DNA of 64,000 nt from Paenibacillus gallinarum (GCF_014836635.1 NZ_JACSQL010000007.1:172768-236767); one strand, 5' to 3'; shown: positions 52,738 through 61,864, counted from the first letter of the stretch. Numbers and translations are program-made. Notes: a model not told the origin generated them from the sequence alone.

Positions 52738-53814
52738 CTATTCAATAATTTTATAAGCTTCCCGTACAATCTGATGGATGATTTCACCCGCAGACTGATC
52801 AGCAGTTAACATTCTAGTACCTTGACCCGCCCATAACGACATATACTCAGGGTTATTAAGACGAGCAGAAGTATTTCTAATATCTCTAGTGAGTGTATTT
52901 TGTATAGGGTAAGGAAGCGGTTCGACATCAATGGATTCAAAGTGTTTAATGAATTCATTCTTTATCCCTCTTGCTGGTCTTCCTGAGAATGCTTTGGTAA
53001 TAACTGTGCTTTCCTCTGTACTTTCAAGTAACGCATTCTTATAAACGGGACGCACTCCTGACTCGGTAGCAGTTAAGAATCTGGATCCCATTTGAACCCC
53101 TTGTGCTCCTAAAGCTAATGCTGCGACAAGCCCTCTTCCATCCATAATCCCTCCTGCAGCAACAACTGGAATTTGAACCTGGTCTACAATTTGCGGAATA
53201 AGTGCAATCGTGCCTACATTTGCGCCAGAAGGATGATTAGAGAGATCAAACGTCCCACGATGTCCTCCTGCTTCACTGCCTTGCGCAACAATTACATCAC
53301 TGCCACTTCGTTCCGCTTGGATCGCTTCTTCCACCGTTGTTACTGTAGTCATTACCTTCATTCCTGCTGATTTCACGTGTTGCATTTGCATTTCAGGAAG
53401 AATTGAAAATGTAGTGCTGATGATAGGAACTCTTTCCTCTAATAAAACGGTAAGATGCTCATCGAAATAATCGGGTGTGTTCATATTTTTAGTAGAAGGA
53501 ATAGGTACTCCAATACGATCTCGTATTTTATTAAGCTCATACTGTACTCTTTCAACATCTTTAGATTGGTCTGGAACCTCATGTAAGAAAAGATTCACAG
53601 AAAAAGGAGCCTGTGTTTGCTGCTTTATTTTCTTAATCGCACTTCTCATTTCTTCAGGAGTCATGTATCCTGCACCAAGGGTTCCAAGCCCGCCTGCATT
53701 AGATACTGCGGATACTAGGTTCGCCATATTCGGTATCCCAGCCATTCCAGCAAGCACGATAGGATAACGAATGTTAAGAATATTGCACAAATTGTTATGA
53801 AGTTGAATATCCAT
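52738..53814 (-). CDS. Nitronate monooxygenase family protein
   Basis: About 358 residues from the ATG at 53814; GAGGGG lies nine bases upstream, so this start is preferred over longer ones. FMN-dependent TIM barrel with YPIVLAGMAGI (about 18-28), VSNAGGLGTLGAGYMTPEE, and GSEAGGHRG (about 175-183) as the phosphate/flavin loop. It oxidises nitronates, or is an enoyl-reductase relative. The His in GSEAGGHRG is the expected catalytic base. Confidence 0.88.
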   Translation of the reverse strand: MDIQLHNNLCNILNIRYPIVLAGMAGIPNMANLVSAVSNAGGLGTLGAGYMTPEEMRSAIKKIKQQTQAPFSVNLFLHEVPDQSKDVERVQYELNKIRDRIGVPIPSTKNMNTPDYFDEHLTVLLEERVPIISTTFSILPEMQMQHVKSAGMKVMTTVTTVEEAIQAERSGSDVIVAQGSEAGGHRGTFDLSNHPSGANVGTIALIPQIVDQVQIPVVAAGGIMDGRGLVAALALGAQGVQMGSRFLTATESGVRPVYKNALLESTEESTVITKAFSGRPARGIKNEFIKHFESIDVEPLPYPIQNTLTRDIRNTSARLNNPEYMSLWAGQGTRMLTADQSAGEIIHQIVREAYKIIE

Positions 53815-53831
53815 AGTCACCATCCCCTCGC

Positions 53832-54212
53832 TCAGTCTATTGATGTGTCTCTCCTTGACCATATAAAGTCGAACAAACCAAAGAGTAATGCGACCAGTAT
53901 AGAAATAAATTCATAACTATCTAAAAAGGTGGGAATTACCATAATGATCGCCCCAGCAATGATGTATATGAAAACGCGCACCCAAATACTCACGTTGTAA
54001 TGCTTAAGAATTACAAAAGGTGTTGTAAATGCAACAACGAGAATAGGATACACCGCAAATAAGGAAATGAATAAAACGAACGGAACATATTCATCCATTG
54101 ATAAAGTAAATGAAAGTTGATCCTCTTGCTTACTATCCATATAAAACACAGTAATGGTAGCAAAGAAAGCGAGAAACAATAAGCTCATACATGAGACCAA
54201 AATAAGCTTCAT
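53832..54212 (-). CDS. Small integral membrane protein
   Basis: A 126-residue protein with four predicted helices. No recognised family. It lies 17 bases upstream of the nitronate monooxygenase start and could be co-transcribed with it. Confidence 0.6.
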   Translation of the reverse strand: MKLILVSCMSLLFLAFFATITVFYMDSKQEDQLSFTLSMDEYVPFVLFISLFAVYPILVVAFTTPFVILKHYNVSIWVRVFIYIIAGAIIMVIPTFLDSYEFISILVALLFGLFDFIWSRRDTSID

Positions 54213-54285
54213 TTCTTGTCTAAGAATCGCAATTCACCTCTTTGAGATATAGTACAACTAATTCTTGACCTATCTCTTCATTATT

Positions 54286-55104
54286 TCATTGGATCGGCTT
54301 CGTTCCAAAAGCGATATGAAAAATCATCATGGCACAAGAATCCGGGTTATGCAGTAAATTATCATGTGCTTTTTCTATATTATGAAAATCGTTTTCAGAT
54401 AAGATGCCTAGTCTAAAAAATTGCTCAAATCTTTTCGGATTAAACTGCTCCTGAAAACCCTCTAAACCAACTAAATCACTATGTACAGAAACAGCTTCCA
54501 AATCGATATCGGAAAACCCCGATTGTCCCAGTAATCTTGGCAAACTCCGTCCAATTTCACGATTACCGCCAGCTTTTTTCTGCATATCTATTAATTTATC
54601 GAGGACTGAATGGAAGGATTCTATATTCGGCTCTACAATTCCAAATATGCCATCATCTATATCGATGATCGCTACTTTCCCTCCTGGTTTTAACACCCGA
54701 AAAATTTCTAATGCTGCTTTTAAGGGATCAAATAGATGCAGAAAAATGAGACGAGCAATCACAAAGTCATAGTGATCATCAGGCAGCTTCGTATCGTATA
54801 CGGAGGCTTGTACGTATTTCACTTTCGATGAATTATGATTCTCCTTCGCTTTTTGCAGTAGAGCAGAATCAAAATCCAAAGCCGTTATTTCACTATTAGG
54901 GAAGTTCTTGATAAGCTGTTCCGTCACATATCCAGGTCCGCATCCTACTTCCAGCACGTTCATTCCATCTGACAAACCATACCACTGCAAATATCTACAT
55001 TCTTTCTCCCATCCCATCAAAGCTTGAGCTTTGAGGCGGTTCAGCTCCGCTTCCATACCTAGACTTGTTTTACTAACATCATATGTTGAATCTGAAGTCT
55101 TCAT
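54286..55104 (-). CDS. Class I SAM-dependent methyltransferase
   Basis: A 272-residue methyltransferase with motif I VLEVGCGPGYV (about 51-61), ALDFD at strand 2, DFVIARLIFLHL at motif II and RVLKPGGKVAIID at motif III. It resembles UbiE/COQ5-type enzymes. Substrate unknown. Single gene, terminated by a hairpin in the next intergenic region. Confidence 0.85.
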   Translation of the reverse strand: MKTSDSTYDVSKTSLGMEAELNRLKAQALMGWEKECRYLQWYGLSDGMNVLEVGCGPGYVTEQLIKNFPNSEITALDFDSALLQKAKENHNSSKVKYVQASVYDTKLPDDHYDFVIARLIFLHLFDPLKAALEIFRVLKPGGKVAIIDIDDGIFGIVEPNIESFHSVLDKLIDMQKKAGGNREIGRSLPRLLGQSGFSDIDLEAVSVHSDLVGLEGFQEQFNPKRFEQFFRLGILSENDFHNIEKAHDNLLHNPDSCAMMIFHIAFGTKPIQ

Positions 55105-55222
55105 ATTTCAATCAACCCCCGTTTCTTTATTTGAATGCGATATAACTTACATAATAAACATATATTACCACAACAAAGAATTACTTCTCACTTTACGAGT
55201 ACATTTTTTTCCCGGATAAAAC

Positions 55223-55245
55223 AAAAAAGAGACTCAATGAGCCTC
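55223..55245 (-). terminator. Rho-independent terminator
   Basis: On the minus strand GAGGCTC, loop ATT, GAGTCTC (one G-U), then six T. It is 25 bases after the stop of the small membrane protein at 55270. Confidence 0.75.
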
Positions 55246-55269
55246 ATATTCTATAGCAAAAACCATTTA

Positions 55270-55536
55270 CTATTTATCAACAATTTTAGCGGTTAGGGGT
55301 TCTCTAAAAGAGCCGAACACGCCTGTGATAAGTCCTATTAATCCAATGATAAATCCATAGATTGAAGAACTTTCAAAAGCGAATACGACAATGATTCCGA
55401 ACAACGTTAAATGAATACCAAAAAGTTGAATTTGAAGAACACTTGGTCTGATAAAATCCAACAATACCCCTGCGTGAAAGATGATAGTAACTATTAGAAT
55501 TAGAACGGTTAATAACAGTAATCCAAAGTTAATCAT
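55270..55536 (-). CDS. Small membrane protein
   Basis: An 88-residue protein with three hydrophobic helices, of unknown function. It starts near a GAGGAGGC ribosome-binding site. Confidence 0.65.
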   Translation of the reverse strand: MINFGLLLLTVLILIVTIIFHAGVLLDFIRPSVLQIQLFGIHLTLFGIIVVFAFESSSIYGFIIGLIGLITGVFGSFREPLTAKIVDK

Positions 55537-55705
55537 TATGGCCTCCTCTTAATCCAGACTAAGCATTCAACCATACAAGCTTACCCCAAGATTCTTCTTA
55601 CGCATATTTGTTTGAAATATTGCTTTTTCCTCCAAAATGTTTTTTTGAATTTGGCACTATCTTCTATACTTCTACTAAGCAAACCTGCTTGTTGGCATAA
55701 ATAAA

Positions 55706-55767
55706 AAGCAACCAGATATTTATCGGCTGCTTACTTGTTTTTATTAAACTCACGTTTCTCGTTAGTT
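55706..55767 (-). repeat. Composite palindrome-terminator repeat, copy 1
   Basis: On the minus strand AACTAACG, five bases, CGTGAGTT, then 14 bases, then a terminator-like AGCAGCC/GGTTGCT hairpin and TTTTTAT. It lies 42 bases after the TetR stop. The same two-part layout recurs at 57.8 and 59.6 kb, with the palindrome alone at 58.5 kb. Confidence 0.6.
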
Positions 55768-55809
55768 CAATAATGGTATGAGTTATAAACGGCTCACTAT
55801 TTCAATTAA

Positions 55810-56418
55810 TTACACTTGTTTTAATACTATTGGCATCATTAATTTATCAACAATTCGTTCTATATAATGTGCATTAGTTGACTGATTTTTAGAGTGAATA
55901 TTATACATAACTAAAGCAGGGCCAATATCTATAATTAGCTCTAAATCATCCTCAGTAATTTGATATTCTTTTACATAGGGTTTGAGAATCGATTCAATTG
56001 CGTTTCTGTAGCGCCAGTAAAAAGCATCACGCATACCTTGATCTAATTGTTCATTAACAGCATTACAAATTGCTTTCATTGCTTTCTGATACTTTTTATT
56101 ATCTTGCTGAAATAACATAGAAAGCAAATCAATCAATTGTCCACGCAAGTCTTGATTTCTATTCAATTTCGTTATTGATATTTCAAGAGGACTCATCAAA
56201 GTGGCTGCTTCAATGACTAGTTCCATTTTAGAAGACCAACGCCTATAAATTGTACCCTTTCCCACTTTTGCTTTTATAGCAACTCCATCTATTGTTAATG
56301 AGTCATATCCGTTTTCTGCTAACAAATCTAAGGTTGTTTCAAGAATCACCTTATTACGTGACAAATCCAGAGGACGTCCTCTTTTTTCTTCTGTTTGGTG
56401 CTGTTTTTCATCTGACAT
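55810..56418 (-). CDS. TetR-family repressor
   Basis: A 202-residue regulator. The N-terminal helix-turn-helix includes ILETTLDLLAENGYDSLTIDGVAIKAKVGKGTIYRRW (about 27-62). The C-terminal part is TetR_C-like. AGGAAGG before the ATG. Divergent from the NmrA-like gene, whose promoter overlaps a TACGGAAC/GTTCCGTA palindrome; repression of that gene is likely. Confidence 0.88.
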   Translation of the reverse strand: MSDEKQHQTEEKRGRPLDLSRNKVILETTLDLLAENGYDSLTIDGVAIKAKVGKGTIYRRWSSKMELVIEAATLMSPLEISITKLNRNQDLRGQLIDLLSMLFQQDNKKYQKAMKAICNAVNEQLDQGMRDAFYWRYRNAIESILKPYVKEYQITEDDLELIIDIGPALVMYNIHSKNQSTNAHYIERIVDKLMMPIVLKQV

Positions 56419-56500
56419 AAAACATTTGACACCTTCCTATAGGCAGACTTTTTATTTTCATATTTAAGTATACCATTTTGATCATTACAATTCGATACTA

Positions 56501-56529
56501 TTGCGTTCCGTAATTAATATTGTTATGAT
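56501..56529 (+). promoter_or_regulatory. Promoter of the NmrA-like reductase gene
   Basis: TTGCGT (56501-56506), 17 bases, TATGAT (56524-56529). The predicted start at about 56536 is the first base of the TetR-type palindrome. Confidence 0.6.
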
Positions 56530-56534
56530 CTCTT

Positions 56535-56556
56535 TACGGAACTACACCGTTCCGTA
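56535..56556. promoter_or_regulatory. TetR-type operator
   Basis: Eight-base arms TACGGAAC and GTTCCGTA around TACACC. A half-site (GTTCCGTAA) sits 31 bases upstream between the -35 and -10. Placement at +1 fits direct repression. Confidence 0.7.
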
Positions 56557-56580
56557 TATAAAGGTTTGGAGGAATCATAC

Positions 56581-57450
56581 ATGGCAACATCGAGAGTATT
56601 GATTATCGGCGCGTCTGGAACGGTCGGTTCTCAAGTAGTTAAAGAGTTAGACAAAAACAATGAGGGCGTCGTGCTCCGTCTTGCAACAAGTCGTCCGGAA
56701 GCCGCGGATAAGTGGCGAGCTGAGGGCCGTGAAGCTGTTGTACTTGACCTTAATCGACCAGAGACATTCGCAGAAGCTCTAGCGGGTGTCGACCGGGTAT
56801 TTTTATTAACCGGTTACACCTCTGATATGCTGTTCCAAAGCAAAAAATTGGTCGACGCATCGGTCGATTCGGGCGTGAGTCATATCGTTCATCTAGGTGT
56901 ATTCACTTCGCGTCGTGATCTTATACCGCATTTTAACTGGCATGACCTCGTAGAAACTTATATCGAAGCAAGTGGAATAGCTTGGACGCACTTGCATCCC
57001 AATGTCATTACTGACACCGTCTTGGCTACGGTAACAGAAACGAATTCTTTTACAGTCAACTGGAGTGACATGCCGCAAGGATGGGTATTTGCAGCAGATA
57101 TTGCTGCTGTCGCTGCCGCCGTATTGCGGGAGGGTCCAGAGAAACACGGGGGAGCTAATTATTGGTTGAGCACGGAAGTACTGACGGGTCCAGAGGTCGC
57201 TGACATTCTAACTGCGGCATCAGGAAAGGAGATAAAGTGTAATGCACTCGATCCTGCTAGCCTGGAAGAGTATGTTGCTCAGATTAAAACAGTTCCTGAA
57301 CGCGCCTACATGGAGAGCGCCATCATTACGATGAAATTAGCAGCGGCTGGCCAAATGACCGCTCAAACTGTTGTTCGAGATGACGTCTTAACGGTTCTGG
57401 GACGCCCTGGGATTACCATGGCGGAATGGGCGCGGCATAATTTTAATTGA
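56581..57450 (+). CDS. NmrA-like/SDR-type NAD(P)-binding protein
   Basis: A 289-residue atypical short-chain reductase. The Rossmann loop is IGASGTVGSQVV (about 9-20); HLGVFTSRRD and HWNDL-like HFNWHDLVE lie further on. GGAGG is nine bases before the ATG at 56581; an upstream in-frame ATG at 56566 has none. The family includes quinone and NAD(P)H-sensing oxidoreductases. Controlled by the divergent TetR by inference; probable response to an electrophile or quinone. Confidence 0.85.
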   Translation: MATSRVLIIGASGTVGSQVVKELDKNNEGVVLRLATSRPEAADKWRAEGREAVVLDLNRPETFAEALAGVDRVFLLTGYTSDMLFQSKKLVDASVDSGVSHIVHLGVFTSRRDLIPHFNWHDLVETYIEASGIAWTHLHPNVITDTVLATVTETNSFTVNWSDMPQGWVFAADIAAVAAAVLREGPEKHGGANYWLSTEVLTGPEVADILTAASGKEIKCNALDPASLEEYVAQIKTVPERAYMESAIITMKLAAAGQMTAQTVVRDDVLTVLGRPGITMAEWARHNFN

Positions 57451-57580
57451 CGCGATAATTGATCCGGCTTTTGGAAGATAGCAAATGTCGATTCGGTGTA
57501 TAGAACATGTCTTAATTCATCAAGCGATGACTAGTACCCTACCGTGCAACGTTTGGCTTAGATAATCCGTCCAATAAGAA

Positions 57581-57605
57581 GAAGAGACGGCTCAACCGTC
57601 TCTTC
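57581..57605 (+). terminator. Terminator after the NmrA-like gene
   Basis: Ten-base perfect arms GAAGAGACGG and CCGTCTCTTC around CTCAA. It is 130 bases after the stop; the T tract is short. The rest of the 520-base gap to 57971 holds only repeat copy 2. Confidence 0.6.
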
Positions 57606-57745
57606 AGTTTGTCGGGAAACACGGGTCTCTTTCGAGAGTCGGATTTCTTTCGTTGCACAAGCACTCGTTTTTCCTCGACTTTCTATTAGCTATATCATAG
57701 GGATACACTTTAATAGATACCTGCCATCGAATCCCTCCATTCGAC

Positions 57746-57840
57746 TAAACTAACCTGCCCAATAACTTAAAGAAAAAGCAACCGGTCTGTTGATCAGTTG
57801 CTTACTTGTTCTTCTTGAACTAACCGTTTCTACGTTAGTT
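57746..57840 (-). repeat. Composite palindrome-terminator repeat, copy 2
   Basis: On the minus strand AACTAAC..GTTAGTT palindrome (57840-57818), then a terminator hairpin AGCAAC/GTTGCT (57802-57777) with TTTTTC, then the conserved tail TTAAGTTATTGGGCAGGTTA. The tail and layout match copy 3 closely. About 130 bases after the stop of the secreted-protein gene. Confidence 0.65.
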
Positions 57841-57970
57841 GAACGAAGTCGATTTTACGCAACTTAACTTGACAACTAAGAAAGTAAAATTTCCATCTGT
57901 TACTTCCAAATAAGATTTCTTTGGGATTCAGGAGCCTTATAAAAAACTAAAGATATCTTAAGCATCAAAT

Positions 57971-58369
57971 TTAATCTCTTTGAGCAATACGATAGTCTAC
58001 ACTAATTTTACCACCATTAGGCGTTGGTACAGCTTTAAATTTATATTTACTACTTAAGGAAACAACTGGAGCACTAATATGGCCACTCTTACCTGGTGCG
58101 AGAGTTTTTTTCTGATCGCCGTTAATTGTGATTTTCACGCTTACATCCCCAGTATTTTTAATCCAGAAGTTTACTATTGCCCCATTTCTCTTTTTTAATC
58201 GGTGTGTAGTCTGAAATTCAGTTCCTGATTGACTGCCACTTTTAGCTGCATAATCTTTCGACGAACTTTCAGTCGACTCCGCAAAAACAGGTATAATACT
58301 AGTTCCAGCAATTAGACAAACTACCAGAGAAGATGATACTACTCCTTTGAAAACGGACTTAAGATTCAC
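57971..58369 (-). CDS. Small secreted protein of unknown function
   Basis: About 132 residues from the GTG at 58369, nine bases after AAGGAG; a TTG six bases earlier is too close to that site. The signal peptide runs to VFAES, followed by a Ser-rich linker and a beta-sandwich-like domain (NFWIKNTGDVSVKITING). In its linker and fold pattern it resembles the secreted protein at 27760, though not closely. Probable cell-surface or exported role. Confidence 0.68.
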   Translation of the reverse strand: MNLKSVFKGVVSSSLVVCLIAGTSIIPVFAESTESSSKDYAAKSGSQSGTEFQTTHRLKKRNGAIVNFWIKNTGDVSVKITINGDQKKTLAPGKSGHISAPVVSLSSKYKFKAVPTPNGGKISVDYRIAQRD

Positions 58370-58513
58370 GATCAAGCACTCCTTATGAAATCTATTTGTA
58401 ACTATTCCGCCTTTAGATAATTACTTTTTTAAAATTTTCATGTCCTGTCTGTACACTCCTGTTTCCGTAGAGGTAGTTCGTAACGGAGTTTCTCTCTGCC
58501 TTCTTATCTAAAC

Positions 58514-58535
58514 AACTATCGTTTCTACGATAGTT
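58514..58535 (-). repeat. Palindrome of the repeat family, copy without terminator
   Basis: AACTATCGT, loop TTCT, ACGATAGTT: a variant of the AACTAACG..CGTTAGTT palindrome, placed six bases after the acetyltransferase stop. Confidence 0.5.
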
Positions 58536-58540
58536 TAGCG

Positions 58541-59431
58541 CTACGCATGAGCCAATTTAGGTATACAAAATGCAGGTAGCTTTCCTAAATCAAAAAGCGA
58601 TTTTATAAACAAGACATCCTCATGCTTGCCGAAGGGTTCTGCATACGCTTTATCAATAATTTGGTCTGGGGTGAAGTGAAACCGAATCTTCCTTGTTTGT
58701 TCCGTTGTAATCCGTGAAACCAACGCTTCAATGTATACCTCTTTGTCGCTAACAATATCATACAAATGCATCAAATCGCCTTCATGCTCAAAAACTATGA
58801 TGGCATCGTCAGTGCGCGAATAATAAAGGCATTCGTGAAAAACGTTCAAAGCGTAAAATTGAAATAGCCCTTCGTTGTTAGTAACACCAAAATGTTTTGA
58901 AATTGGTTTACGGGAACTAAGCTTCTGTTTAATTAAATTCCAATGCTCTTTCGTGGAAACATCCAGTTTATCCAGTGATACCAGTGATAGTAGATTAGCT
59001 TTGGGTCCATCAGATATATTTAAGTGAAATTGGTGTTCAGGTAGGGTGGAGAATCCAAATTTGGGATAAAACTCGAGTACGGTTCTGTTCGCAAATAAGA
59101 AAAACAAGTCGCATGTGTCTTCGTATGTATCCAATACATTCTCCATCAGTTGTTTTGACAATCCCTTACCCCGATGCTCAGGATGAGTCATTACAGTTCC
59201 GATCTGAAGAGCCCGTTTGCATTCACCATTAATGACCAAGTTCATTTTACTTACTGAAACATTAGCAATTATCTCGTCATCGGCAACAAATGAATGGCAA
59301 ATATAACGGTCGTCCCAAGCTCCCTTTTGGTACAATGATTCGAATTCAATACCAAATACTAGCTTGGAAAGTCGATTGAAGCTTGCTCGGTACCCGTCAT
59401 GGTTTCTATAGTCATTACTATGTATTATCAT
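58541..59431 (-). CDS. GNAT-family N-acetyltransferase
   Basis: A 296-residue acetyltransferase. The acetyl-CoA motif HPEHRGKGLSKQLM lies at about 82-95 and FYPKFGF at about 123-129. The C-terminal half (about 150-296) is a separate domain, as in two-domain Eis-like or tandem GNAT proteins. AAAGGACC upstream of the ATG. Substrate unknown. Confidence 0.82.
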   Translation of the reverse strand: MIIHSNDYRNHDGYRASFNRLSKLVFGIEFESLYQKGAWDDRYICHSFVADDEIIANVSVSKMNLVINGECKRALQIGTVMTHPEHRGKGLSKQLMENVLDTYEDTCDLFFLFANRTVLEFYPKFGFSTLPEHQFHLNISDGPKANLLSLVSLDKLDVSTKEHWNLIKQKLSSRKPISKHFGVTNNEGLFQFYALNVFHECLYYSRTDDAIIVFEHEGDLMHLYDIVSDKEVYIEALVSRITTEQTRKIRFHFTPDQIIDKAYAEPFGKHEDVLFIKSLFDLGKLPAFCIPKLAHA

Positions 59432-59582
59432 CGAAAAGTGTGGTCCTTTCTAAGTAGAATAATGATTCATTACATGCTCCCCTATGTAATTCCCCGCAGA
59501 ATATTCCCTTAACCAATCTACAGATAACATCTTTAGTTTACCATTAAAACCAAATTTAGGATTGTGAAGAATACTTATAATT

Positions 59583-59674
59583 CAACTAACCTGCCCAATA
59601 GCTTAAAGAAAAAGCAGCCAATCGCATTGATCGGCTGCTACTTGTGTTATTCAACTAATGTTTTACCGTTAGTT
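59583..59674 (-). repeat. Composite palindrome-terminator repeat, copy 3
   Basis: On the minus strand AACTAA..TTAGTT palindrome (59674-59653), 12 bases, then AGCAGCC..GGCTGCT terminator with TTTTTC, then TTAAGCTATTGGGCAGGTTAG. The palindrome covers the last codons and stop of the YwqG-like gene, so its C-terminal residues (KLTV) come from the repeat. Confidence 0.65.
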
Positions 59675-60104
59675 TAGCCACATGCATTTCACAAACTACT
59701 CTCTCAAAGCATAAATCAGTAAGATCATCCTCATGAACCCAAAAATAAATCCTTCCAACATCTCCCCACATAATTCCGGTTTTTTCTTCTTCCGAATCAA
59801 TTTGTAGTAGTAAACGCCACTTTAATGCAGAATTAACAACCTTCTCATGAATATCCGAATTATTCAGATCATCCCAGCCGTACGGACCAACGGCTATTTC
59901 ACAACTGACTTGCATATCACCTTGAATTTGATCAGGATGACCCATACGTCTGTTTACGTACCCTTCTTTTGACCAATGCTGTAAAAATGATTTCCAATAC
60001 TTATCATAATGATCTCTGTTACCATTCCAGCCTAACCCCAAACTTTCCAAATAAGCTGACTCAGCAGTTGGTACAGATAGACCCGCCTCATATACAATAG
60101 GCAT
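59655..60104 (-). pseudogene. YwqG-like (DUF1963) protein, N-terminally truncated
   Basis: A 149-codon piece matching the C-terminal half of YwqG/DUF1963 proteins (GHPDQIQGDMQVSCEIA, WRLLLQIDSEEE, GIMWGDVGRIYFWV). Full-length members are about 250-300 residues, so the N-terminal ~110-130 residues are missing. The apparent ATG has no ribosome-binding site and lies at a junction with another truncated gene. The frame is otherwise intact. Confidence 0.75.
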
Positions 60105-60529
60105 TTGAGCATGTTTCTAGTGTCTCAGGGCGAACTTTCGCTGGCGTAGGATTTAGATGGAATGGATCTCTTAGGGAACGTTACGAGGATGATATAGCGA
60201 AGCTTTTTAAGAGGCTGCAGAAACATAAGCCTAAAGCACAAGTTAATACACCAACAGACGAAGTACAGGTTACATCTGATAGTGTTGATATCTTAATCGA
60301 TGAATTAATTTCTATGGATACTCTTAATAAACAGACAACAAGTAGAATTAATGCTGTTAAGCACTCTATTCGCCTGTTAGAGGAACAGATGACTCATGTA
60401 AGACAGCAACTAAGCAAACCTATTGCAGCCCCTGAAATAGACACTGAGGACATCAAAGCGTTGAAATTAATGTTTAAGAAGGCCAATGAAATTATGCAGC
60501 AACAAGAAAGCAAAAAACCAGCCATTTAG
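60102..60529 (+). pseudogene. RsfA-family sporulation regulator, 5'-truncated
   Basis: From 60102 the plus strand is open for about 142 codons with no start codon: AFEHVSSVSGRTFAGVGFRWNGSLRERYEDD is the second half of the Myb-like DNA-binding domain of RsfA/YlbO-type prespore regulators, followed by the usual coiled-coil tail. The first ~40 residues and promoter are gone. A TAG lies directly before the first recognisable codon. The missing 5' end meets that of the YwqG-like gene. Confidence 0.72.
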
Positions 60530-60539
60530 TAGGCTGGTT
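60516..60539 (+). terminator. Terminator after the RsfA-like relic
   Basis: Eight-base arms AACCAGCC and GGCTGGTT around ATTTAGTA, which includes the stop codon. CTCTTT follows. Confidence 0.7.
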
Positions 60540-60565
60540 CTCTTTCATGAAATTTACATTTGATA

Positions 60566-60979
60566 TTAATTATCTAGTTTTGTTTTGAGTTCGTCTATAG
60601 CTTCCTGGAGTTCTGCAATTCTTTGATCTAATTCGTACATCGTCTCATTAACGCTTTCTAGATTTTGAACATTTTGATTAACGTAATCACTTGCATCAGA
60701 CAGATTAAAATCAATATCTGACATATCAATCCCTGTATCAAAATCTATATCTGACAACCCAGACAGAGCATCCTCTATACTTTGACTTACGGCGTTGTTG
60801 TTAGCATCTATCTCAGATAGATCATATATAAGCACTTCTTTTTTATCATTCAAATCATCAACTATTGCCTGAAGCGTATAAATTTCCTCTTCAATATTTA
60901 AATCATTATCGTTGTTATTATTGGCAGTGCAACCCGATAGAACAATAACAGACAATGCGAGTGCTGCAAGTTTTTTCAA
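60566..60979 (-). CDS. Coiled-coil lipoprotein
   Basis: A 137-residue exported lipoprotein (lipobox VLSGC). After an Asn/Asp-rich linker it is mostly helical with heptad-like repeats, especially TMYELDQRIAELQEAIDELK at the C-terminus. GGGGAGA precedes the ATG. Unknown role; the next upstream gene is also a lipoprotein. Confidence 0.68.
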   Translation of the reverse strand: MKKLAALALSVIVLSGCTANNNNDNDLNIEEEIYTLQAIVDDLNDKKEVLIYDLSEIDANNNAVSQSIEDALSGLSDIDFDTGIDMSDIDFNLSDASDYVNQNVQNLESVNETMYELDQRIAELQEAIDELKTKLDN

Positions 60980-61021
60980 TACACGTTCTCCCCTTTTGAA
61001 TCTCTATATAGTTTGTTGTGT

Positions 61022-61609
61022 TTACCAGAACTTAAGATTTTCTCCGTATCCTCTAACTTCATCATCCATTTTATCTATCTTTGTTGCATTCATTACTGAA
61101 TCGATCATTTTCTCGATTATAAATTCTCCGGGCTCAAACTTACTAATATCGACAGTTAATTGAGTAATTGTTATATCTCCACTCATGACTTCAAAGGTAG
61201 CTGTATTCACCTCTTTAACTCTATCCTGTTGAAGGAAAAAATATATTTCGTTTAATGCGTGATGTACTGCTTTTCCTTTATCAAAATCCTCACTCATATG
61301 AATGACAACTTTTATGTGATCTAAATTATCCGTAACTTCTACTTCATTTGCGTAAATAAATATCGATGTGTCTATATCTTGAGATTCTGAGACAACCACT
61401 TCTTCTGTTTCTGTTTCTTCAACCAAAGTTTTAGTATCTGAATTGATTTCATCATCAGCAGATTTTGCATCTTCATTGGTTGTATTATCCTCAGTTTGAA
61501 TAACTTCTTGGTGCTGATTCTGAATGGCTTCATGTTCCTTTTCTGCAGAGCAGCCTTGGATAACTAACACTAGAGATGCAATCAAAATAAAATGTTTTAC
61601 ATTCTTCAT
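61022..61609 (-). CDS. Lipoprotein of unknown function
   Basis: A 195-residue lipoprotein (lipobox VIQGC) with an acidic, low-complexity linker (about 25-80) and a folded alpha/beta C-terminal domain. It precedes the coiled-coil lipoprotein by about 40 bases and may form an operon with it. No family recognised. Confidence 0.68.
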   Translation of the reverse strand: MKNVKHFILIASLVLVIQGCSAEKEHEAIQNQHQEVIQTEDNTTNEDAKSADDEINSDTKTLVEETETEEVVVSESQDIDTSIFIYANEVEVTDNLDHIKVVIHMSEDFDKGKAVHHALNEIYFFLQQDRVKEVNTATFEVMSGDITITQLTVDISKFEPGEFIIEKMIDSVMNATKIDKMDDEVRGYGENLKFW

Positions 61610-61657
61610 GTATTAAAGCTCCTTATTAGATGCCATGGCATTCCTTATACATGTCTT

Positions 61658-61864
61658 TTACTTAATAGTGATTACCGTTCTTAATCCGCCCTGGTGTAAA
61701 GTAACTTCGTAGCCACCAATCATTTTCACAGTTTTATACAAATCATCAGCAATATGCTGAAAATTCTCTCCATAATGAAAACCATCTAGAGCAACTTCTT
61801 TATTCTTATGTAATTCTTGAAGTAAATTAACCATTACAGGAATACTATTGTTTGTTGTAGCCAT
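61658..61864 (-). CDS. Small hypothetical protein
   Basis: A 68-residue soluble protein with TAGGAGGAG eight bases before its ATG. Helical start, beta end (GYEVTLHQGGLRTVITIK). Not recognised; reminiscent in size of phage or conjugative-element accessory proteins. Confidence 0.6.
   Translation of the reverse strand: MATTNNSIPVMVNLLQELHKNKEVALDGFHYGENFQHIADDLYKTVKMIGGYEVTLHQGGLRTVITIK

Noticed and set aside
55640..59700. CRISPR-like array suggested by the recurring AACTAACG palindromes
   Set aside because: Copies are irregularly spaced by 0.7-2.1 kb, lie behind different genes and have no spacers.
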